DNA from: Halofilum ochraceum
GTDB lineage: Bacteria; Pseudomonadota; Gammaproteobacteria; XJ16; Halofilaceae
Assembly: GCF_001614315.2 (NCBI RefSeq)
Contig: NZ_LVEG02000001.1
Span: 620,001-684,000, forward strand
Reading direction: 5' to 3'
DNA: 64,000 nt
Shown here: piece by piece, positions 56,901 to 64,000 of the stretch
How the letters are laid out: each line of letters begins with the position of its first letter
How positions within the stretch are numbered: position 1 is the stretch's first letter
Notes under the pieces: generated by a model
The model's database searches: none
What the model saw: the letters and a program-made list of their open reading frames with translations, nothing else
What the model was told of the DNA's origin: nothing
Made by a program: the position numbers and the translations under genes

Positions 56901-57870
56901 GATTGGTGCCATCGTCGGCGTACAGCCGTTCGGTGGACAGGGCCTGTCGGGGACGGGTCCCAAGGCGGGCGGACCGCTGTATCTCCACCGCTTCGTCTCG
57001 GACCGCCCGGTGAACGGCGATGCCCGGGCCGCGTCCTCGGCCGGTAATGGTGCGACCGCGATCGACGAGCAATGTGTCAGCGCCTCGGGCCTCAAGCGCG
57101 CGGTGGAAGCCCTGGCGAAGAACGGCTCCGAATGGCACGAGGGGCCCGAGGCCCGATCAGGCGTACTGGAGAAAGCGGCCGATGCCTTCGAATCGGAACC
57201 GAAGGCGCTGCGGGGCATCGACGCCGCCGGCGACGGTGAAGCCCGGCGCGGCGGCGATTATCTGCGCGTGTATGCCGCCCAGGTGGAAGCGGATTTCGCC
57301 TCGCCGATGCAGCTGGCCGGCCCAACCGGCGAGCGCAACGAACTGTCGTTCTGGCCGAAGGGTGCCGTGGCCTGTATCGCGTTGGACGGGCAAAGCGCGG
57401 TCGGGAACCTGATCGCCCAGGCCGGCGCCGCACTCGCGGCCGGCAACACCGCCGTCCTCTGGCACCCGGAAGCGGGCGCCGCGGAGGCGGTCGTCAAAGT
57501 GTTGCACAAAGCGGGCGTGCCGCAGTACGCGGTCCAGGCCGTCGCACCGGGCAAGGATGCGACGCTCTCCGATCTGATCAGTGCTGAAGCAATCGATCTG
57601 GTCGCGTTCGCGGGCGAGGGGCCGACGGCACGCGAGGCCGCGACCGTACTGGCCGGGACCGAGGGACCACTGCGCCAGCTGGTGCTGTTCCAGGAAATGC
57701 CCGCCGATTCGGACGACTTCATCGGCCAGGGGCAGCCCGTGGCGAGCAGTCCGCACTATCTGTATCGCTTCGTCCACGAGCGTTCGCTGTCCGTGGACAC
57801 GACGGCCTCCGGCGGCAATGCCTCGCTGCTGTCGATCGAGGACCATCCGGGCCTCCCCGGCGAGAGCTGA
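53905..57870 (+). CDS. putA: Bifunctional proline dehydrogenase / P5C dehydrogenase PutA
   Basis: 1321 aa; starts at MPMSSKM or two codons later. There is no N-terminal ribbon-helix-helix DNA-binding domain, so it is not self-repressing. The PRODH barrel shows GPGISVKLSGLHPRYE, RFMVRLVKGAYWDMEIKRA and GAGCRIYAPVGQHEDLLAYL. The aldehyde dehydrogenase shows SPWNLPFAIFNGQVTAALVA, AETGGQNAMIVDS and the nucleophile C843 in FQNAGQRCSALRV. A further ALDH-like domain of ~250 residues ends the protein, as in long PutAs. It oxidises proline to glutamate. An intrinsic terminator follows. Confidence 0.97.
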   Translation: MPMSSKMVFKTPLSERDALRAALDQHYRADESDCIRNLLADLELSGDSRSRIHAYARSLVEAVREESANQGGIDAFLHEYGLATHEGVLLMCIAEALLRIPDSETRERLIRDKLGSADWKQHLGHSRSLFVNASTWALMMTGRVVGMHDSVGRSPDAALRRLVARLGEPVVRESVNQAMRIMGRQFVMGRSIENAIERAEKWEKRGYSYSYDMLGEAARTMDDAKGYFRRYKHAIKKIGETAGGRGPINGPGISVKLSGLHPRYEVANHERVMEELMPRLRALCVDAAHYDIGLNIDAEEADRLDISIDCIEAISGDPELKDWQGFGVVVQAYQKRAPYVLDVLADMGRRHERRFMVRLVKGAYWDMEIKRAQEMGVEDYPVFTRKVNTDVSYLACARKLFANTDVFYPQLATHNAHSISSVLEFAGNSRDFEFQRLHGMGEDLYERVIEHDQVGAGCRIYAPVGQHEDLLAYLVRRLLENGANSSFINRIQDESLQIDELIADPVPQVQALTRVPHPRIPLPRDMFGPERTNALGVDLTDRTELQGLKDGMEAATSKARRADPIINGEAVDGQDQREIRAPHDRGRVLGETSEATDEQIERALQAAHDAAREWARTPVAERAACLERAADLMEERMTRLLGLIVAEVGKTLNDAVAEVREAIDFCRYYALRAKQDFSSEIQLRAPIGVDRRIELQGGGVFTCISPWNLPFAIFNGQVTAALVAGNSVLAKPAEQSPLIAAEAVQLLHEAGIPPAVLHLVPGEGRRVGGKLTADPRVTGVCFTGSTETARAINRVLSKRDGQIPPLIAETGGQNAMIVDSTALTEQVTRDVVTSAFQNAGQRCSALRVLFVQEDVADRTLDMISGAMDELTVSDPQLISTDVGPVIDDNAQKMLKDHIKRMLGDATEIRRARLGPATENGSFVTPAAFEIDGIEQLKREVFGPVLHVVRYKADRLDKVIDSINATGYGLTMGVHSRIDEMWKQCYQRARVGNNYVNRNQIGAIVGVQPFGGQGLSGTGPKAGGPLYLHRFVSDRPVNGDARAASSAGNGATAIDEQCVSASGLKRAVEALAKNGSEWHEGPEARSGVLEKAADAFESEPKALRGIDAAGDGEARRGGDYLRVYAAQVEADFASPMQLAGPTGERNELSFWPKGAVACIALDGQSAVGNLIAQAGAALAAGNTAVLWHPEAGAAEAVVKVLHKAGVPQYAVQAVAPGKDATLSDLISAEAIDLVAFAGEGPTAREAATVLAGTEGPLRQLVLFQEMPADSDDFIGQGQPVASSPHYLYRFVHERSLSVDTTASGGNASLLSIEDHPGLPGES

Positions 57871-57885
57871 AGGCGGCCCAGGAAA

Positions 57886-57913
57886 GGGGCCGGCGGGTAT
57901 GCCCGCCGGCCCC
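57886..57913 (+). terminator. Intrinsic terminator of putA
   Basis: Perfect 12-bp GC stem GGGGCCGGCGGG / CCCGCCGGCCCC with a 4-nt loop, 15 bp after the putA stop, followed by GTTTGTTCT. Confidence 0.8.
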
Positions 57914-57977
57914 GTTTGTTCTCCAAATTCTCTGACGCGGGTACCGCACAGCGCCCGCTGGGCAGTAATCCCGGGCC

Positions 57978-58544
57978 TTAATCGATTGCCGGAATCCGGC
58001 CGACCACACGCACGTCGGCGTCATCTTCGACCGCTACGACGACAAGTTCCCCCTCGCGCGGGAACACGCCCGTCAGGGCGGTGATATTCACCTGGTGGGT
58101 CACAAGCACGGGGGGCGGATCGAGCGCGGCCTCGCGCAGGAACGCCCGCAGCCGCGGCATGATCTCCGCGCGCGTGTACGCGTCGCCGAAGAAGGAGTTG
58201 AGTCCGTCGAGCGGCTCGACCGGCCCGATATCCAGCAGTTCCGCCGTCTCGGTGCAGCGGCACCAGCGACTGGTATAGACCGTTCTCCCATCGATGCCGC
58301 GTTCGCGCAGCCGCGCCCCGGTCTGCCGCGCCTGCTCGCGGCCCGTCTGATCCAGATTGCGCTGCGTACTGCAGTCGCCGAGCGTGAAGTCGGCTGGATC
58401 GCCCGTTCCCGGTGCGTTCGCATGTCGCATGAGAATCGCGTGGCCCGGTTGTGACATCGCCTCCCATGCGCTCGACGGATCGGCGGTGGCCGGCACCGAC
58501 AGCAGCGTCAGGAGTACGGTCAGACAGCGATTGATCGTCCGCAT
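57978..58544 (-). CDS. Periplasmic histidine phosphatase family protein
   Basis: 188 aa from MRTINRCLTVLLTLLSVPAT with a signal peptide. The phosphohistidine motif is R40-H41 in LMRHANAPG and the second histidine lies in LVTHQVNITALTG; SRWCRCTETAELL gives the conserved downstream arginine. It resembles exported SixA/phytase-like members of unknown substrate. Convergent with putA, and read away from the GlxA-type gene on the same strand. Confidence 0.88.
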   Translation of the reverse strand: MRTINRCLTVLLTLLSVPATADPSSAWEAMSQPGHAILMRHANAPGTGDPADFTLGDCSTQRNLDQTGREQARQTGARLRERGIDGRTVYTSRWCRCTETAELLDIGPVEPLDGLNSFFGDAYTRAEIMPRLRAFLREAALDPPPVLVTHQVNITALTGVFPREGELVVVAVEDDADVRVVGRIPAID

Positions 58545-58648
58545 CAGGAAGTCTTCCCGGGGAGTTCGTGCAGTCATTCGACTGCATGCTGCGAGTGGAT
58601 GAGGGGGTGAACGGGAACTGCCAGCGTCGATTCTTACAGGCCCGGCGG

Positions 58649-59704
58649 CTACGTCATTTCTGCATCCAGCCCCTTCCGGTCAGCCCGCGGGGATATACCG
58701 AAATAACCGCGGTATCGACGGCTGAAATGGGCCGGGCTGCGGAAACCGCTTCGGTGCGCGATCTCGGTGATGCTGGCGGCCGTATGCAGCAACAGTTGGC
58801 GGGCGCGGGCCAGACGGACACCCATGTAGAATGCGGTCGGCGTGGTGGCGAGATGGGCTTCGAACAGCCGCTCGAGTTGGCGCTCGGACACACCGATGTA
58901 GCCCGATATCTCGGTCAGCTGTATCGGTTCCTCGACGTTCGCTTCCATCAACGCGACCGCACCGCTCAGTCGGTCCTGGCCGGTACCGATACGGTGGCGC
59001 AATGGAATCCGCTGTCGGTCGTTTCGATCCCGCATGCGTTCGTGAATCAACAGATCGGCCGCGGCGGGGCTGGTGGTGCCGTCACCACAGGTCTCTGCGA
59101 TGAACTGCAACATCATGTCCATAGCGGCCGTGCCGCCGCTGCAGGTATAGCGCTGACGGTCGACCTCGAATACATGCTCGGAGGCGATGATGCGCGGAAA
59201 ATCGGCCGTCAGCGAAGGCAGGTCCTGCCAGTGAATTGTGCAGCGGTAACCATCCAGCAGACCGGCACGGGCCAGCAGCCAGCTGCCCGTGTCGATTCCG
59301 CCCAGCCCTGTGCCGCGTCCGGCCATGCGCCGGAGCCAGTGGATCAGCCGGCGCTCGTCCGGGAACTCGATCGGGTTGGGACCGCAGAGGAACAGGGCTG
59401 TCACCGCGGGTAGATCGTCAATCGCGCAGTCGACCTCGGTACGGACCCCGTTGCTGGCCACTATGGGCTCCCCGTCCGGCGAACAGGTGAGGGCACCGAA
59501 CAAAGTCTCGTGCACGACCATATTGGCCATGCGCAGCGGTTCGATCGCGGAAGCGAAGGCGATGTAGGAGAACCCGGGTACCAACAGGAGCGCGACGCGG
59601 TGGGGTGCCGCGTCGAACGTCGCTCCATTGAGCGGGACGGGCGCGGCTGCGCTGTGTGTTTCCGGTTCCGGGTGTTCGCGTGTTGCGGTCATGGCGTCAG
59701 CCAT
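58649..59704 (-). CDS. GlxA-family AraC regulator, likely of creatine use
   Basis: 351 aa (MADAMTATREH; an inner ATG at 59692 is possible). An N-terminal DJ-1/GATase1-like domain (HRVALLLVPGFSYIAFASAI; GGIDTGSWLLARAGLLDGYR) is joined to a C-terminal AraC double HTH (ISGYIGVSERQLERLFEAHL; IAHRSGFRSPAHFSRRYRGY). This architecture is that of GbdR, CdhR and related activators of betaine, carnitine and sarcosine catabolism. Position next to the symporter and creatinase genes suggests creatine or its product as inducer. That is an inference from neighbours. Confidence 0.85.
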   Translation of the reverse strand: MADAMTATREHPEPETHSAAAPVPLNGATFDAAPHRVALLLVPGFSYIAFASAIEPLRMANMVVHETLFGALTCSPDGEPIVASNGVRTEVDCAIDDLPAVTALFLCGPNPIEFPDERRLIHWLRRMAGRGTGLGGIDTGSWLLARAGLLDGYRCTIHWQDLPSLTADFPRIIASEHVFEVDRQRYTCSGGTAAMDMMLQFIAETCGDGTTSPAAADLLIHERMRDRNDRQRIPLRHRIGTGQDRLSGAVALMEANVEEPIQLTEISGYIGVSERQLERLFEAHLATTPTAFYMGVRLARARQLLLHTAASITEIAHRSGFRSPAHFSRRYRGYFGISPRADRKGLDAEMT

Positions 59705-59778
59705 CCCCGGTGAATATTACGGGAGTTCAGCGTGAAGTACTGTAGCAGCCTGTTGGACAGGGGCATGAAATGAAAAAG

Positions 59779-59812
59779 GCCGGCCGGCGGAATGCTGCGC
59801 CCGCCGGCCGGC
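59779..59812 (-). terminator. Intrinsic terminator after the SSS symporter gene
   Basis: Perfect 12-bp stem GCCGGCCGGCGG / CCGCCGGCCGGC with a 10-nt loop, followed on the minus strand by CTTTTTCATTTC. It lies 46 bp beyond the symporter stop and so separates the creatine operon from the regulator gene. Confidence 0.8.
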
Positions 59813-59857
59813 AGAGGGCCTGTTTCTGATGATGGGGCCCAGGGGGTGAACGGTGTA

Positions 59858-61321
59858 TCAGGACGTGTCCATCGCGCCGCGCGGCTGGATGCCGAATGTC
59901 GCGAGGCTGACGACGACGTAGGTGGCCGTCGAGCTGACACAGCCGGCAAGCGGCCCCAGCATCCAGCCTATGTCCGTCGTTAGCAGGAGACCGCCGCTGG
60001 TGATCGTTCCCACGACCATGGCTGCGAGCGCGCCGACCGCATTGCCCCTCCAAAACACCGAAACGAATACGGGGGCGACGGTGGCCGCCAACAGCGTGCC
60101 GGTGCCGAGGATACCCAGCCATGAGAGCAGAAACGGTGGTGCGTACAGCATCATGATGAGGCCGACGATCCCGAGCACGGCCACGGCCGCACGGTTGAGG
60201 GTCAAAGCCTGCCCGGGTGCGAGCTCAGGCGATGGCATCAGTGCCCGCCGCAGATCGTGCGATACAGCCGACGAAACCGCATGGAGGATCGAGTTCGCTG
60301 TCGACTTCATCGCGAACAGGATGCACAGCGTGATCAACGCGGCCCCGGCGGGGTGCATGAACTGATCGAGATACACGGGCATGGCGTTGTCGGAATCTTC
60401 GAGGCCGCCGATCTTCGCGCGCACATACATCCCGACCAGCGGTACGAGGCTCAGGACGACGCCCATGGGGGCGGCCCACAGCGCTACGGTGCGCATGTTC
60501 ACCGATGGCCGGAAGGCCATGAAGCGCATTCCCATGTAGGGGAGCACCGAGGCCCAGAGCGTGGCATAAACGAGAATCGTGAACACCGACGCTCGTGTGT
60601 CGCCATACGGTCCCGAGTCACTCGGGTTGACCAGCTCGGGGTCGACCGCCTGCAGACGATCGACGAGCCCCGTCATGCCCGTATCGCCCATGATCTGGGC
60701 GAGAATCACGAGACCGGCGACCATCATTCCGCAGAGCATCAGAGTGTCCGTCCAGGCAACGGCCGCCAGCCCGCCCAGCAGGGTGTACAGGATAATGATC
60801 GAGATCATCAGCGCCGCACTGCCACCGAGCGGGATGTCGAGCCATTCCGCGCCCATCACGCCGACCGCCTTGATCTGGCTGGTGAGGAACACAAGAAGCA
60901 ACGCCACCATGATGATCGCTGATACGGCCTGCAGTGCGTGTGGCCAGTGCCCGCCACCGCCGTGGCGTCGGGCGATGTACTCTGGAATCGTGTAGCTACC
61001 GATTTCCTCCGCGCGGCGACGCAGGGCCTGTGCGAAGAACAGGATGGCGAGTACGAAGGCCGGCGCGAACAGGAAATTGCCGAGCACCTCGATTGCGCCA
61101 TACTGATAGGCCACGCCGGGTGAGCCGACGAAGCCCCAGCCACTGTAGCCGGTCGCCATGATGCTGGCGGCACCGACGAACGGCCCGAGTGAACGCCCCG
61201 CGATCAGGAAGCCCGATTCGTCCCGGGTGTTGGCGATCCGCATTGAGCGGATGCCGAGGTAGATCAGCACGCCGATCGACAGCCCCATCAGCGTCCAGTT
61301 GAGCAGTAGCCAGTCGTTCAT
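59858..61321 (-). CDS. Sodium:solute symporter (SSS family), probable creatine uptake
   Basis: 487 aa with about 13 membrane segments and a GGAGGAGA site. SSS hallmarks are ESGFLIAGRSLGPFVGAASI, MATGYSGWGFVGSPG and AMKSTANSILHAVSSAVSHD, with sodium-site serines in the region around the latter. It is co-directional with a 40-aa membrane protein 30 bp upstream and with creatinase, so creatine or a related guanidino compound is the likely substrate. PutP-like proline use is possible, since putA lies 2 kb away, but the genes are separated by terminators and opposite orientation. Confidence 0.85.
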   Translation of the reverse strand: MNDWLLLNWTLMGLSIGVLIYLGIRSMRIANTRDESGFLIAGRSLGPFVGAASIMATGYSGWGFVGSPGVAYQYGAIEVLGNFLFAPAFVLAILFFAQALRRRAEEIGSYTIPEYIARRHGGGGHWPHALQAVSAIIMVALLLVFLTSQIKAVGVMGAEWLDIPLGGSAALMISIIILYTLLGGLAAVAWTDTLMLCGMMVAGLVILAQIMGDTGMTGLVDRLQAVDPELVNPSDSGPYGDTRASVFTILVYATLWASVLPYMGMRFMAFRPSVNMRTVALWAAPMGVVLSLVPLVGMYVRAKIGGLEDSDNAMPVYLDQFMHPAGAALITLCILFAMKSTANSILHAVSSAVSHDLRRALMPSPELAPGQALTLNRAAVAVLGIVGLIMMLYAPPFLLSWLGILGTGTLLAATVAPVFVSVFWRGNAVGALAAMVVGTITSGGLLLTTDIGWMLGPLAGCVSSTATYVVVSLATFGIQPRGAMDTS

Positions 61322-61351
61322 GTTGGTCGTCTCCTCCGCCGTTTGTGGCGG

Positions 61352-61474
61352 TCATCCGCGTTGATCTTTCCGCCATTGCCGGGATTGGCCGACAACGTAT
61401 GCACCGATGGCAAAGAGCAGCGTCAGACCGCTGAGCAGCCAGAAAAGATCGAGTGGCCAGGAGCCGGTAGACAT
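61352..61474 (-). CDS. 40-aa membrane protein accompanying the SSS symporter
   Basis: Starts MSTGSWPLDLFWLLSGLTLL with an excellent GGAGGT site 7 bp before the ATG. One transmembrane helix (about 8-28) is followed by a basic tail (GQSRQWRKDQRG). It lies between creatinase and the symporter with short gaps (46 and 30 bp), so it is co-transcribed. Small helper subunits of this kind occur next to several SSS-type symporters and may be needed for their assembly or activity; here that is inferred. Easily missed by gene finders. Confidence 0.75.
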   Translation of the reverse strand: MSTGSWPLDLFWLLSGLTLLFAIGAYVVGQSRQWRKDQRG

Positions 61475-61520
61475 GTTTAACCTCCGCTTTGTCGGGGCAC
61501 AGGGTGCGCCGGCGGCGGGG

Positions 61521-62735
61521 TCAGCCCGCCGCCGCGAGTTCACTGTCGGGGCCGTACGGGAAGCCGGTGATGTTGTCGGCGCCGTCTTCGGTCAGGACCA
61601 GGATGTCGTGCTCGCGGTAACCACCGGCACCAGGCATGCCGTCCGGGATCGTGATCATCGGTTCCATCGAGACCACCATTCCCGGCTCGAGTACCGTCTG
61701 CACGTCCTCGCGCAGTTCCAGTCCGGCCTCACGGCCGTAGTAGTGCGAGAGCACACCGAACGAGTGCCCGTAACCGAAGCTGCGGTATTGGAGAAGGCCG
61801 TGGCGGTCGTAGATGGCGTTGAGTTCGTGGGCAATGTCGCAGCAGCGCACGCCCGGGCGGATCAGTTCGCAGCCTTTCTCGAAAACCTCGGTGTTTACGC
61901 GCCAGAGTTGCTCGGCGGCCTCGTCGCAGGTACCGGCGAAGGCGGTTCGTTCGAGTGCCGTGTAGTAGCCGGCGGGCATCGGGAAGCAGTTGATACTTAG
62001 AATGTCCCCCTCGCGGATTTCACGGGCGGTCACCGGATTATGCGCACCGTCGGTATTGATGCCGGACTGGAACCAGGTCCAGGTATCCATGAGTTCGCCG
62101 TGCGGGAAGGTACGTGCGATCTCTCGGACCATCGCCTGGGTGGAGTGCAGCGCCACCTCGTGTTCGGCGACGCCGATGCCGATTGCATCCAGACAGGCCC
62201 GACCGCCAACGTTGGCGATCCGCGCGCTCTCGCGTATCTGCGCAATCTCCTCATCCGACTTGATCATGCGCATACGCATGGCCGGACGTGCGATATCGAC
62301 GAATCGACAAGTGGGCAACGCACCCTCGATCTGCTTGCGGAGCTCGATGCTGACTTCGTCATACTCGATGCCGACGCACATTCCATCCTCGATCAGTTGC
62401 TGGACTGCTACCAGGAAGTTGCCGCGATGCCAGTCCGTATACACGAGGTTGTCGCCGAACGTTCGGCGCCACGGCTGACCGCCGTCGATTCCGGCGGAGA
62501 TCGAAGTAGCACGTTCATTGGTGACCACAAACCCATAACGCCGGCCGAAGCGGCAGTGCAGGAAATCGGCGTAGTAGTTGATGTTGTGGTAGGAGGTGAA
62601 CAGCACGGCATCGATGCCGGCTGATTCCATATATGCACGGAGCGCCGACTGCCGGCGTTGCATTTCCGCGTCGGAGAAAGTCCCCGGGACCTTCTCGCCG
62701 TTCTCGAAAGTGAATGTCTGCGCTCGTTCCAGCAT
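61521..62735 (-). CDS. Creatinase (creatine amidinohydrolase)
   Basis: 404 aa from MLERAQTFTFENGEKVPGTF, the usual creatinase length. It hydrolyses creatine to sarcosine and urea, with a pita-bread fold but without the metal ligands of aminopeptidase P. The block MDTWTWFQSGINTDGAHNPV carries H232, the same number as the catalytic histidine of Pseudomonas creatinase. YRSFGYGHSFGVLSHYYGRE and EPMITIPDGMPGAGGYREHD are also closely conserved, as is TSYHNINYYADFLHC. Similarity across the whole chain separates it from DoeA and from X-Pro peptidases. Downstream sarcosine oxidase and urease are not in the window. Confidence 0.93.
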   Translation of the reverse strand: MLERAQTFTFENGEKVPGTFSDAEMQRRQSALRAYMESAGIDAVLFTSYHNINYYADFLHCRFGRRYGFVVTNERATSISAGIDGGQPWRRTFGDNLVYTDWHRGNFLVAVQQLIEDGMCVGIEYDEVSIELRKQIEGALPTCRFVDIARPAMRMRMIKSDEEIAQIRESARIANVGGRACLDAIGIGVAEHEVALHSTQAMVREIARTFPHGELMDTWTWFQSGINTDGAHNPVTAREIREGDILSINCFPMPAGYYTALERTAFAGTCDEAAEQLWRVNTEVFEKGCELIRPGVRCCDIAHELNAIYDRHGLLQYRSFGYGHSFGVLSHYYGREAGLELREDVQTVLEPGMVVSMEPMITIPDGMPGAGGYREHDILVLTEDGADNITGFPYGPDSELAAAG

Positions 62736-62977
62736 GATGCCGTCTCCGTAAGCCCTGGTTTCACGAATGTGGAGAGCATGGAGGCGGGGCCGGCAGGCGT
62801 CGTGCACGAAGCCGCAGTGGAATTGACCATGGCCGACATGATCATGGAGCCCCGGCGATGCCGGGCGTCAGTGGCTTTTACTGGCGGGAGCGCGTGGGAG
62901 TGTAGAGTAGAGGCTGGAAGAGTCGCGGGCCGCCGGACGCGTTTCCAGATTCGCTTGGTTCACGCGCGGTGGTCGGC
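62736..62977 (-). promoter_or_regulatory. Upstream region of the creatinase operon
   Basis: 242 bp between the PAS-GGDEF gene end and creatinase. It contains a perfect 10-bp palindrome CATGATCATG (62837-62846) and a CCCGGC-GAT-GCCGGG hairpin (62851-62865). Either could be an operator for the GlxA-type regulator. No convincing -35/-10 pair was found by eye. Confidence 0.3.
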
Positions 62978-63937
62978 TCAGCGGGTGGCAGCAGGCGTTC
63001 CGCCTGCGCCGACGGAGTTTCGCCCGGCTTCCTTCGCTGCATACAGGCCCTCGTCGGCCCGCTCGATGAGTTGTTGTGGCGTATCGCCTTCTGCGTATTC
63101 CGCTATGCCCATGCTGAGCGTGATCGCGATGTGATCGACGAACGTGGCATTCGCGGCCCGATCCTGAAGGGCTTGTGCCAATTGCTCGGCCCCGTCTAGC
63201 GACGTATGCGGGAGCACAAGCAGAAATTCATCACCGCCCCAGCGTGCGAAATGGTCATGTTCGCGCAGGCGTGTCGTGATCACCCGAGTCAATTGCTTGA
63301 GCACTTCGTCGGCTGCGGCATGTCCGTGTTCGTCATTGATGGTCTTGAAGTGATCGATGTCGAACAGGATCAGGCTGAATGGTGTCCCATACCGTCCGGC
63401 GCGCTTGATCTCACCCTGGAGGGCCTGCTCGGCCGGGGCCCGGCGCAGCACGCCAGTCAGGTCGTCGAAGTCCGCGCGTTGCTGAAGTCGTGAGCGCATC
63501 CGCTCTTCCGCGGTCACGTCGCGCTGGATCGAGATGAAGTGCGTGATCCTGTCGTCGGCGTCGCGGATGGGGGCCGTACGCCACTCGAGCTGAAAGGCGC
63601 TGCCGTCACGCCGGTAGTTGATCGCGCGTGCGTCGAAAGATTCGCCAAGTTCCAGGGCGCGGCGCAGGCGAGTGAGCACTTCGGGATCCGTTTCCGGCCC
63701 CTGCATGATCCGGGGACTCTGGCCGATGATCTCTTCGGCGCTCCATCCGGTCATTTCGGTGAAGGCCTTGTTCACGTAGAGGATATGAGGGCCCGGGGCC
63801 GTGAGCTCTGCGTCGGTGATCAGCACGGCGTCATAAGCCGACTCGACGGCCGAGCGGAAAATGAAACTCCACTCTGCGTCGAGCGACGGGGTGGTCGGCT
63901 GGGCGTCGTCCGAATTGCCGGACTGATTTCTGGTCAT
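62978..63937 (-). CDS. PAS-GGDEF diguanylate cyclase
   Basis: 319 aa, soluble. A PAS domain (~25-145: ILYVNKAFTEMTGWSAEEII; FISIQRDVTAEERMRSRLQQ) of the LOV-like layout is linked to a GGDEF domain with active site RWGGDEFLLVL and an RxxD inhibitory site (REHD) five residues ahead. The PAS region has no GRNCRFLQ; it reads GQSPRIMQGPETDPE, so the LOV cysteine is absent and blue-light sensing is not expected. It would make cyclic-di-GMP in response to an unknown cue. The coding end contains a GCAGGCG-TTC-CGCCTGC hairpin. Confidence 0.9.
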   Translation of the reverse strand: MTRNQSGNSDDAQPTTPSLDAEWSFIFRSAVESAYDAVLITDAELTAPGPHILYVNKAFTEMTGWSAEEIIGQSPRIMQGPETDPEVLTRLRRALELGESFDARAINYRRDGSAFQLEWRTAPIRDADDRITHFISIQRDVTAEERMRSRLQQRADFDDLTGVLRRAPAEQALQGEIKRAGRYGTPFSLILFDIDHFKTINDEHGHAAADEVLKQLTRVITTRLREHDHFARWGGDEFLLVLPHTSLDGAEQLAQALQDRAANATFVDHIAITLSMGIAEYAEGDTPQQLIERADEGLYAAKEAGRNSVGAGGTPAATR

Positions 63938-64000
63938 TGCGTGTTTGGTGTTGCGCTGAGGAGGAGAGGCACCTTTGCGGCATTATGGCATGGTCGTGCG

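Noticed and set aside
61521-62735. Ectoine hydrolase DoeA instead of creatinase
   Set aside because: Both share the pita-bread fold, but full-length blocks and H232 match creatinase and the neighbours fit creatine use.
62978-63937. Blue-light LOV sensor
   Set aside because: The PAS domain lacks the flavin-binding cysteine motif (it reads GQSPRIMQG).

Overview
The window is GC-rich DNA with densely packed genes from a gammaproteobacterium. The 3' end of zipA directly followed by ligA, the EttA, DjlA, RluB, DUF502 and DUF1499 proteins, and the GldA/GldF/GldG-like ABC set all fit that class. Acidic proteins and several genes for organic nitrogen compounds that halophiles use (diaminobutyrate-type acyl hydrolase, proline, creatine, GABA) suggest a salt-adapted member, perhaps near Ectothiorhodospiraceae/Chromatiales. 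That placement is an inference. I saw no tRNA, rRNA, CRISPR array, transposase, integrase or phage gene.

Layout. 1-4.4 kb: zipA-ligA, djlA, small membrane and flavodoxin-fold proteins, ending in two blocks of 7-bp tandem repeats. 4.4-8.2 kb: an arsenic operon on the minus strand (arsR, arsC, ACR3 pump, CC/Se-motif protein), with a DUF2946 gene downstream and a phosphodiesterase upstream. 8.4-11.4 kb: an RpfC-like hybrid kinase and a DUF547 protein. 11.4-12.0 kb: a non-coding tandem 251-bp repeat. 12-19 kb: ettA, a leucine-type amino-acid dehydrogenase, an NlpC/P60 lipoprotein, a DoeB-like deacylase and a ChaN-like protein. 19.1-23.7 kb: a four-gene ABC/auxiliary operon. 23.7-29.6 kb: dienelactone-hydrolase-like protein, diguanylate cyclase, Bax-like glucosaminidase, polysaccharide deacetylase, DUF502.

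29.7-34.4 kb (minus): malic enzyme-PTA fusion, a cysteine-less glutaredoxin-like protein coupled to photolyase, and MoaB. 34.5-39.0 kb (minus): a complete sugar-type (CUT1) ABC importer with promoter and intercistronic hairpin. 39.2-44.7 kb (plus): RluB, MFS, EndoIII-like glycosylase, a 205-bp inverted-repeat element, an exported ATP-dependent DNA ligase, a PCu(A)C copper chaperone and a LEA14-like lipoprotein. 44.7-46.7 kb (minus): GABA-type aminotransferase and a VOC protein.

47.3-53.8 kb (plus) holds the most unusual set: a nitrilase-family amidase, a very large (916 aa) Orn/Lys/Arg decarboxylase, an ATP-grasp ligase and a C45-type Ntn acyltransferase/hydrolase. They look like an uncharacterised pathway that makes or modifies an amine or amide. 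putA follows with its own terminator.

58-64 kb (minus): a periplasmic histidine phosphatase, then a creatine-use cluster (GlxA/AraC regulator, SSS symporter, a 40-aa membrane protein too short for usual gene finding, creatinase), then a PAS-GGDEF protein. Together creatinase, putA, gabT-like, doeB-like, amino-acid dehydrogenase and malic enzyme would feed nitrogenous solutes into central metabolism.
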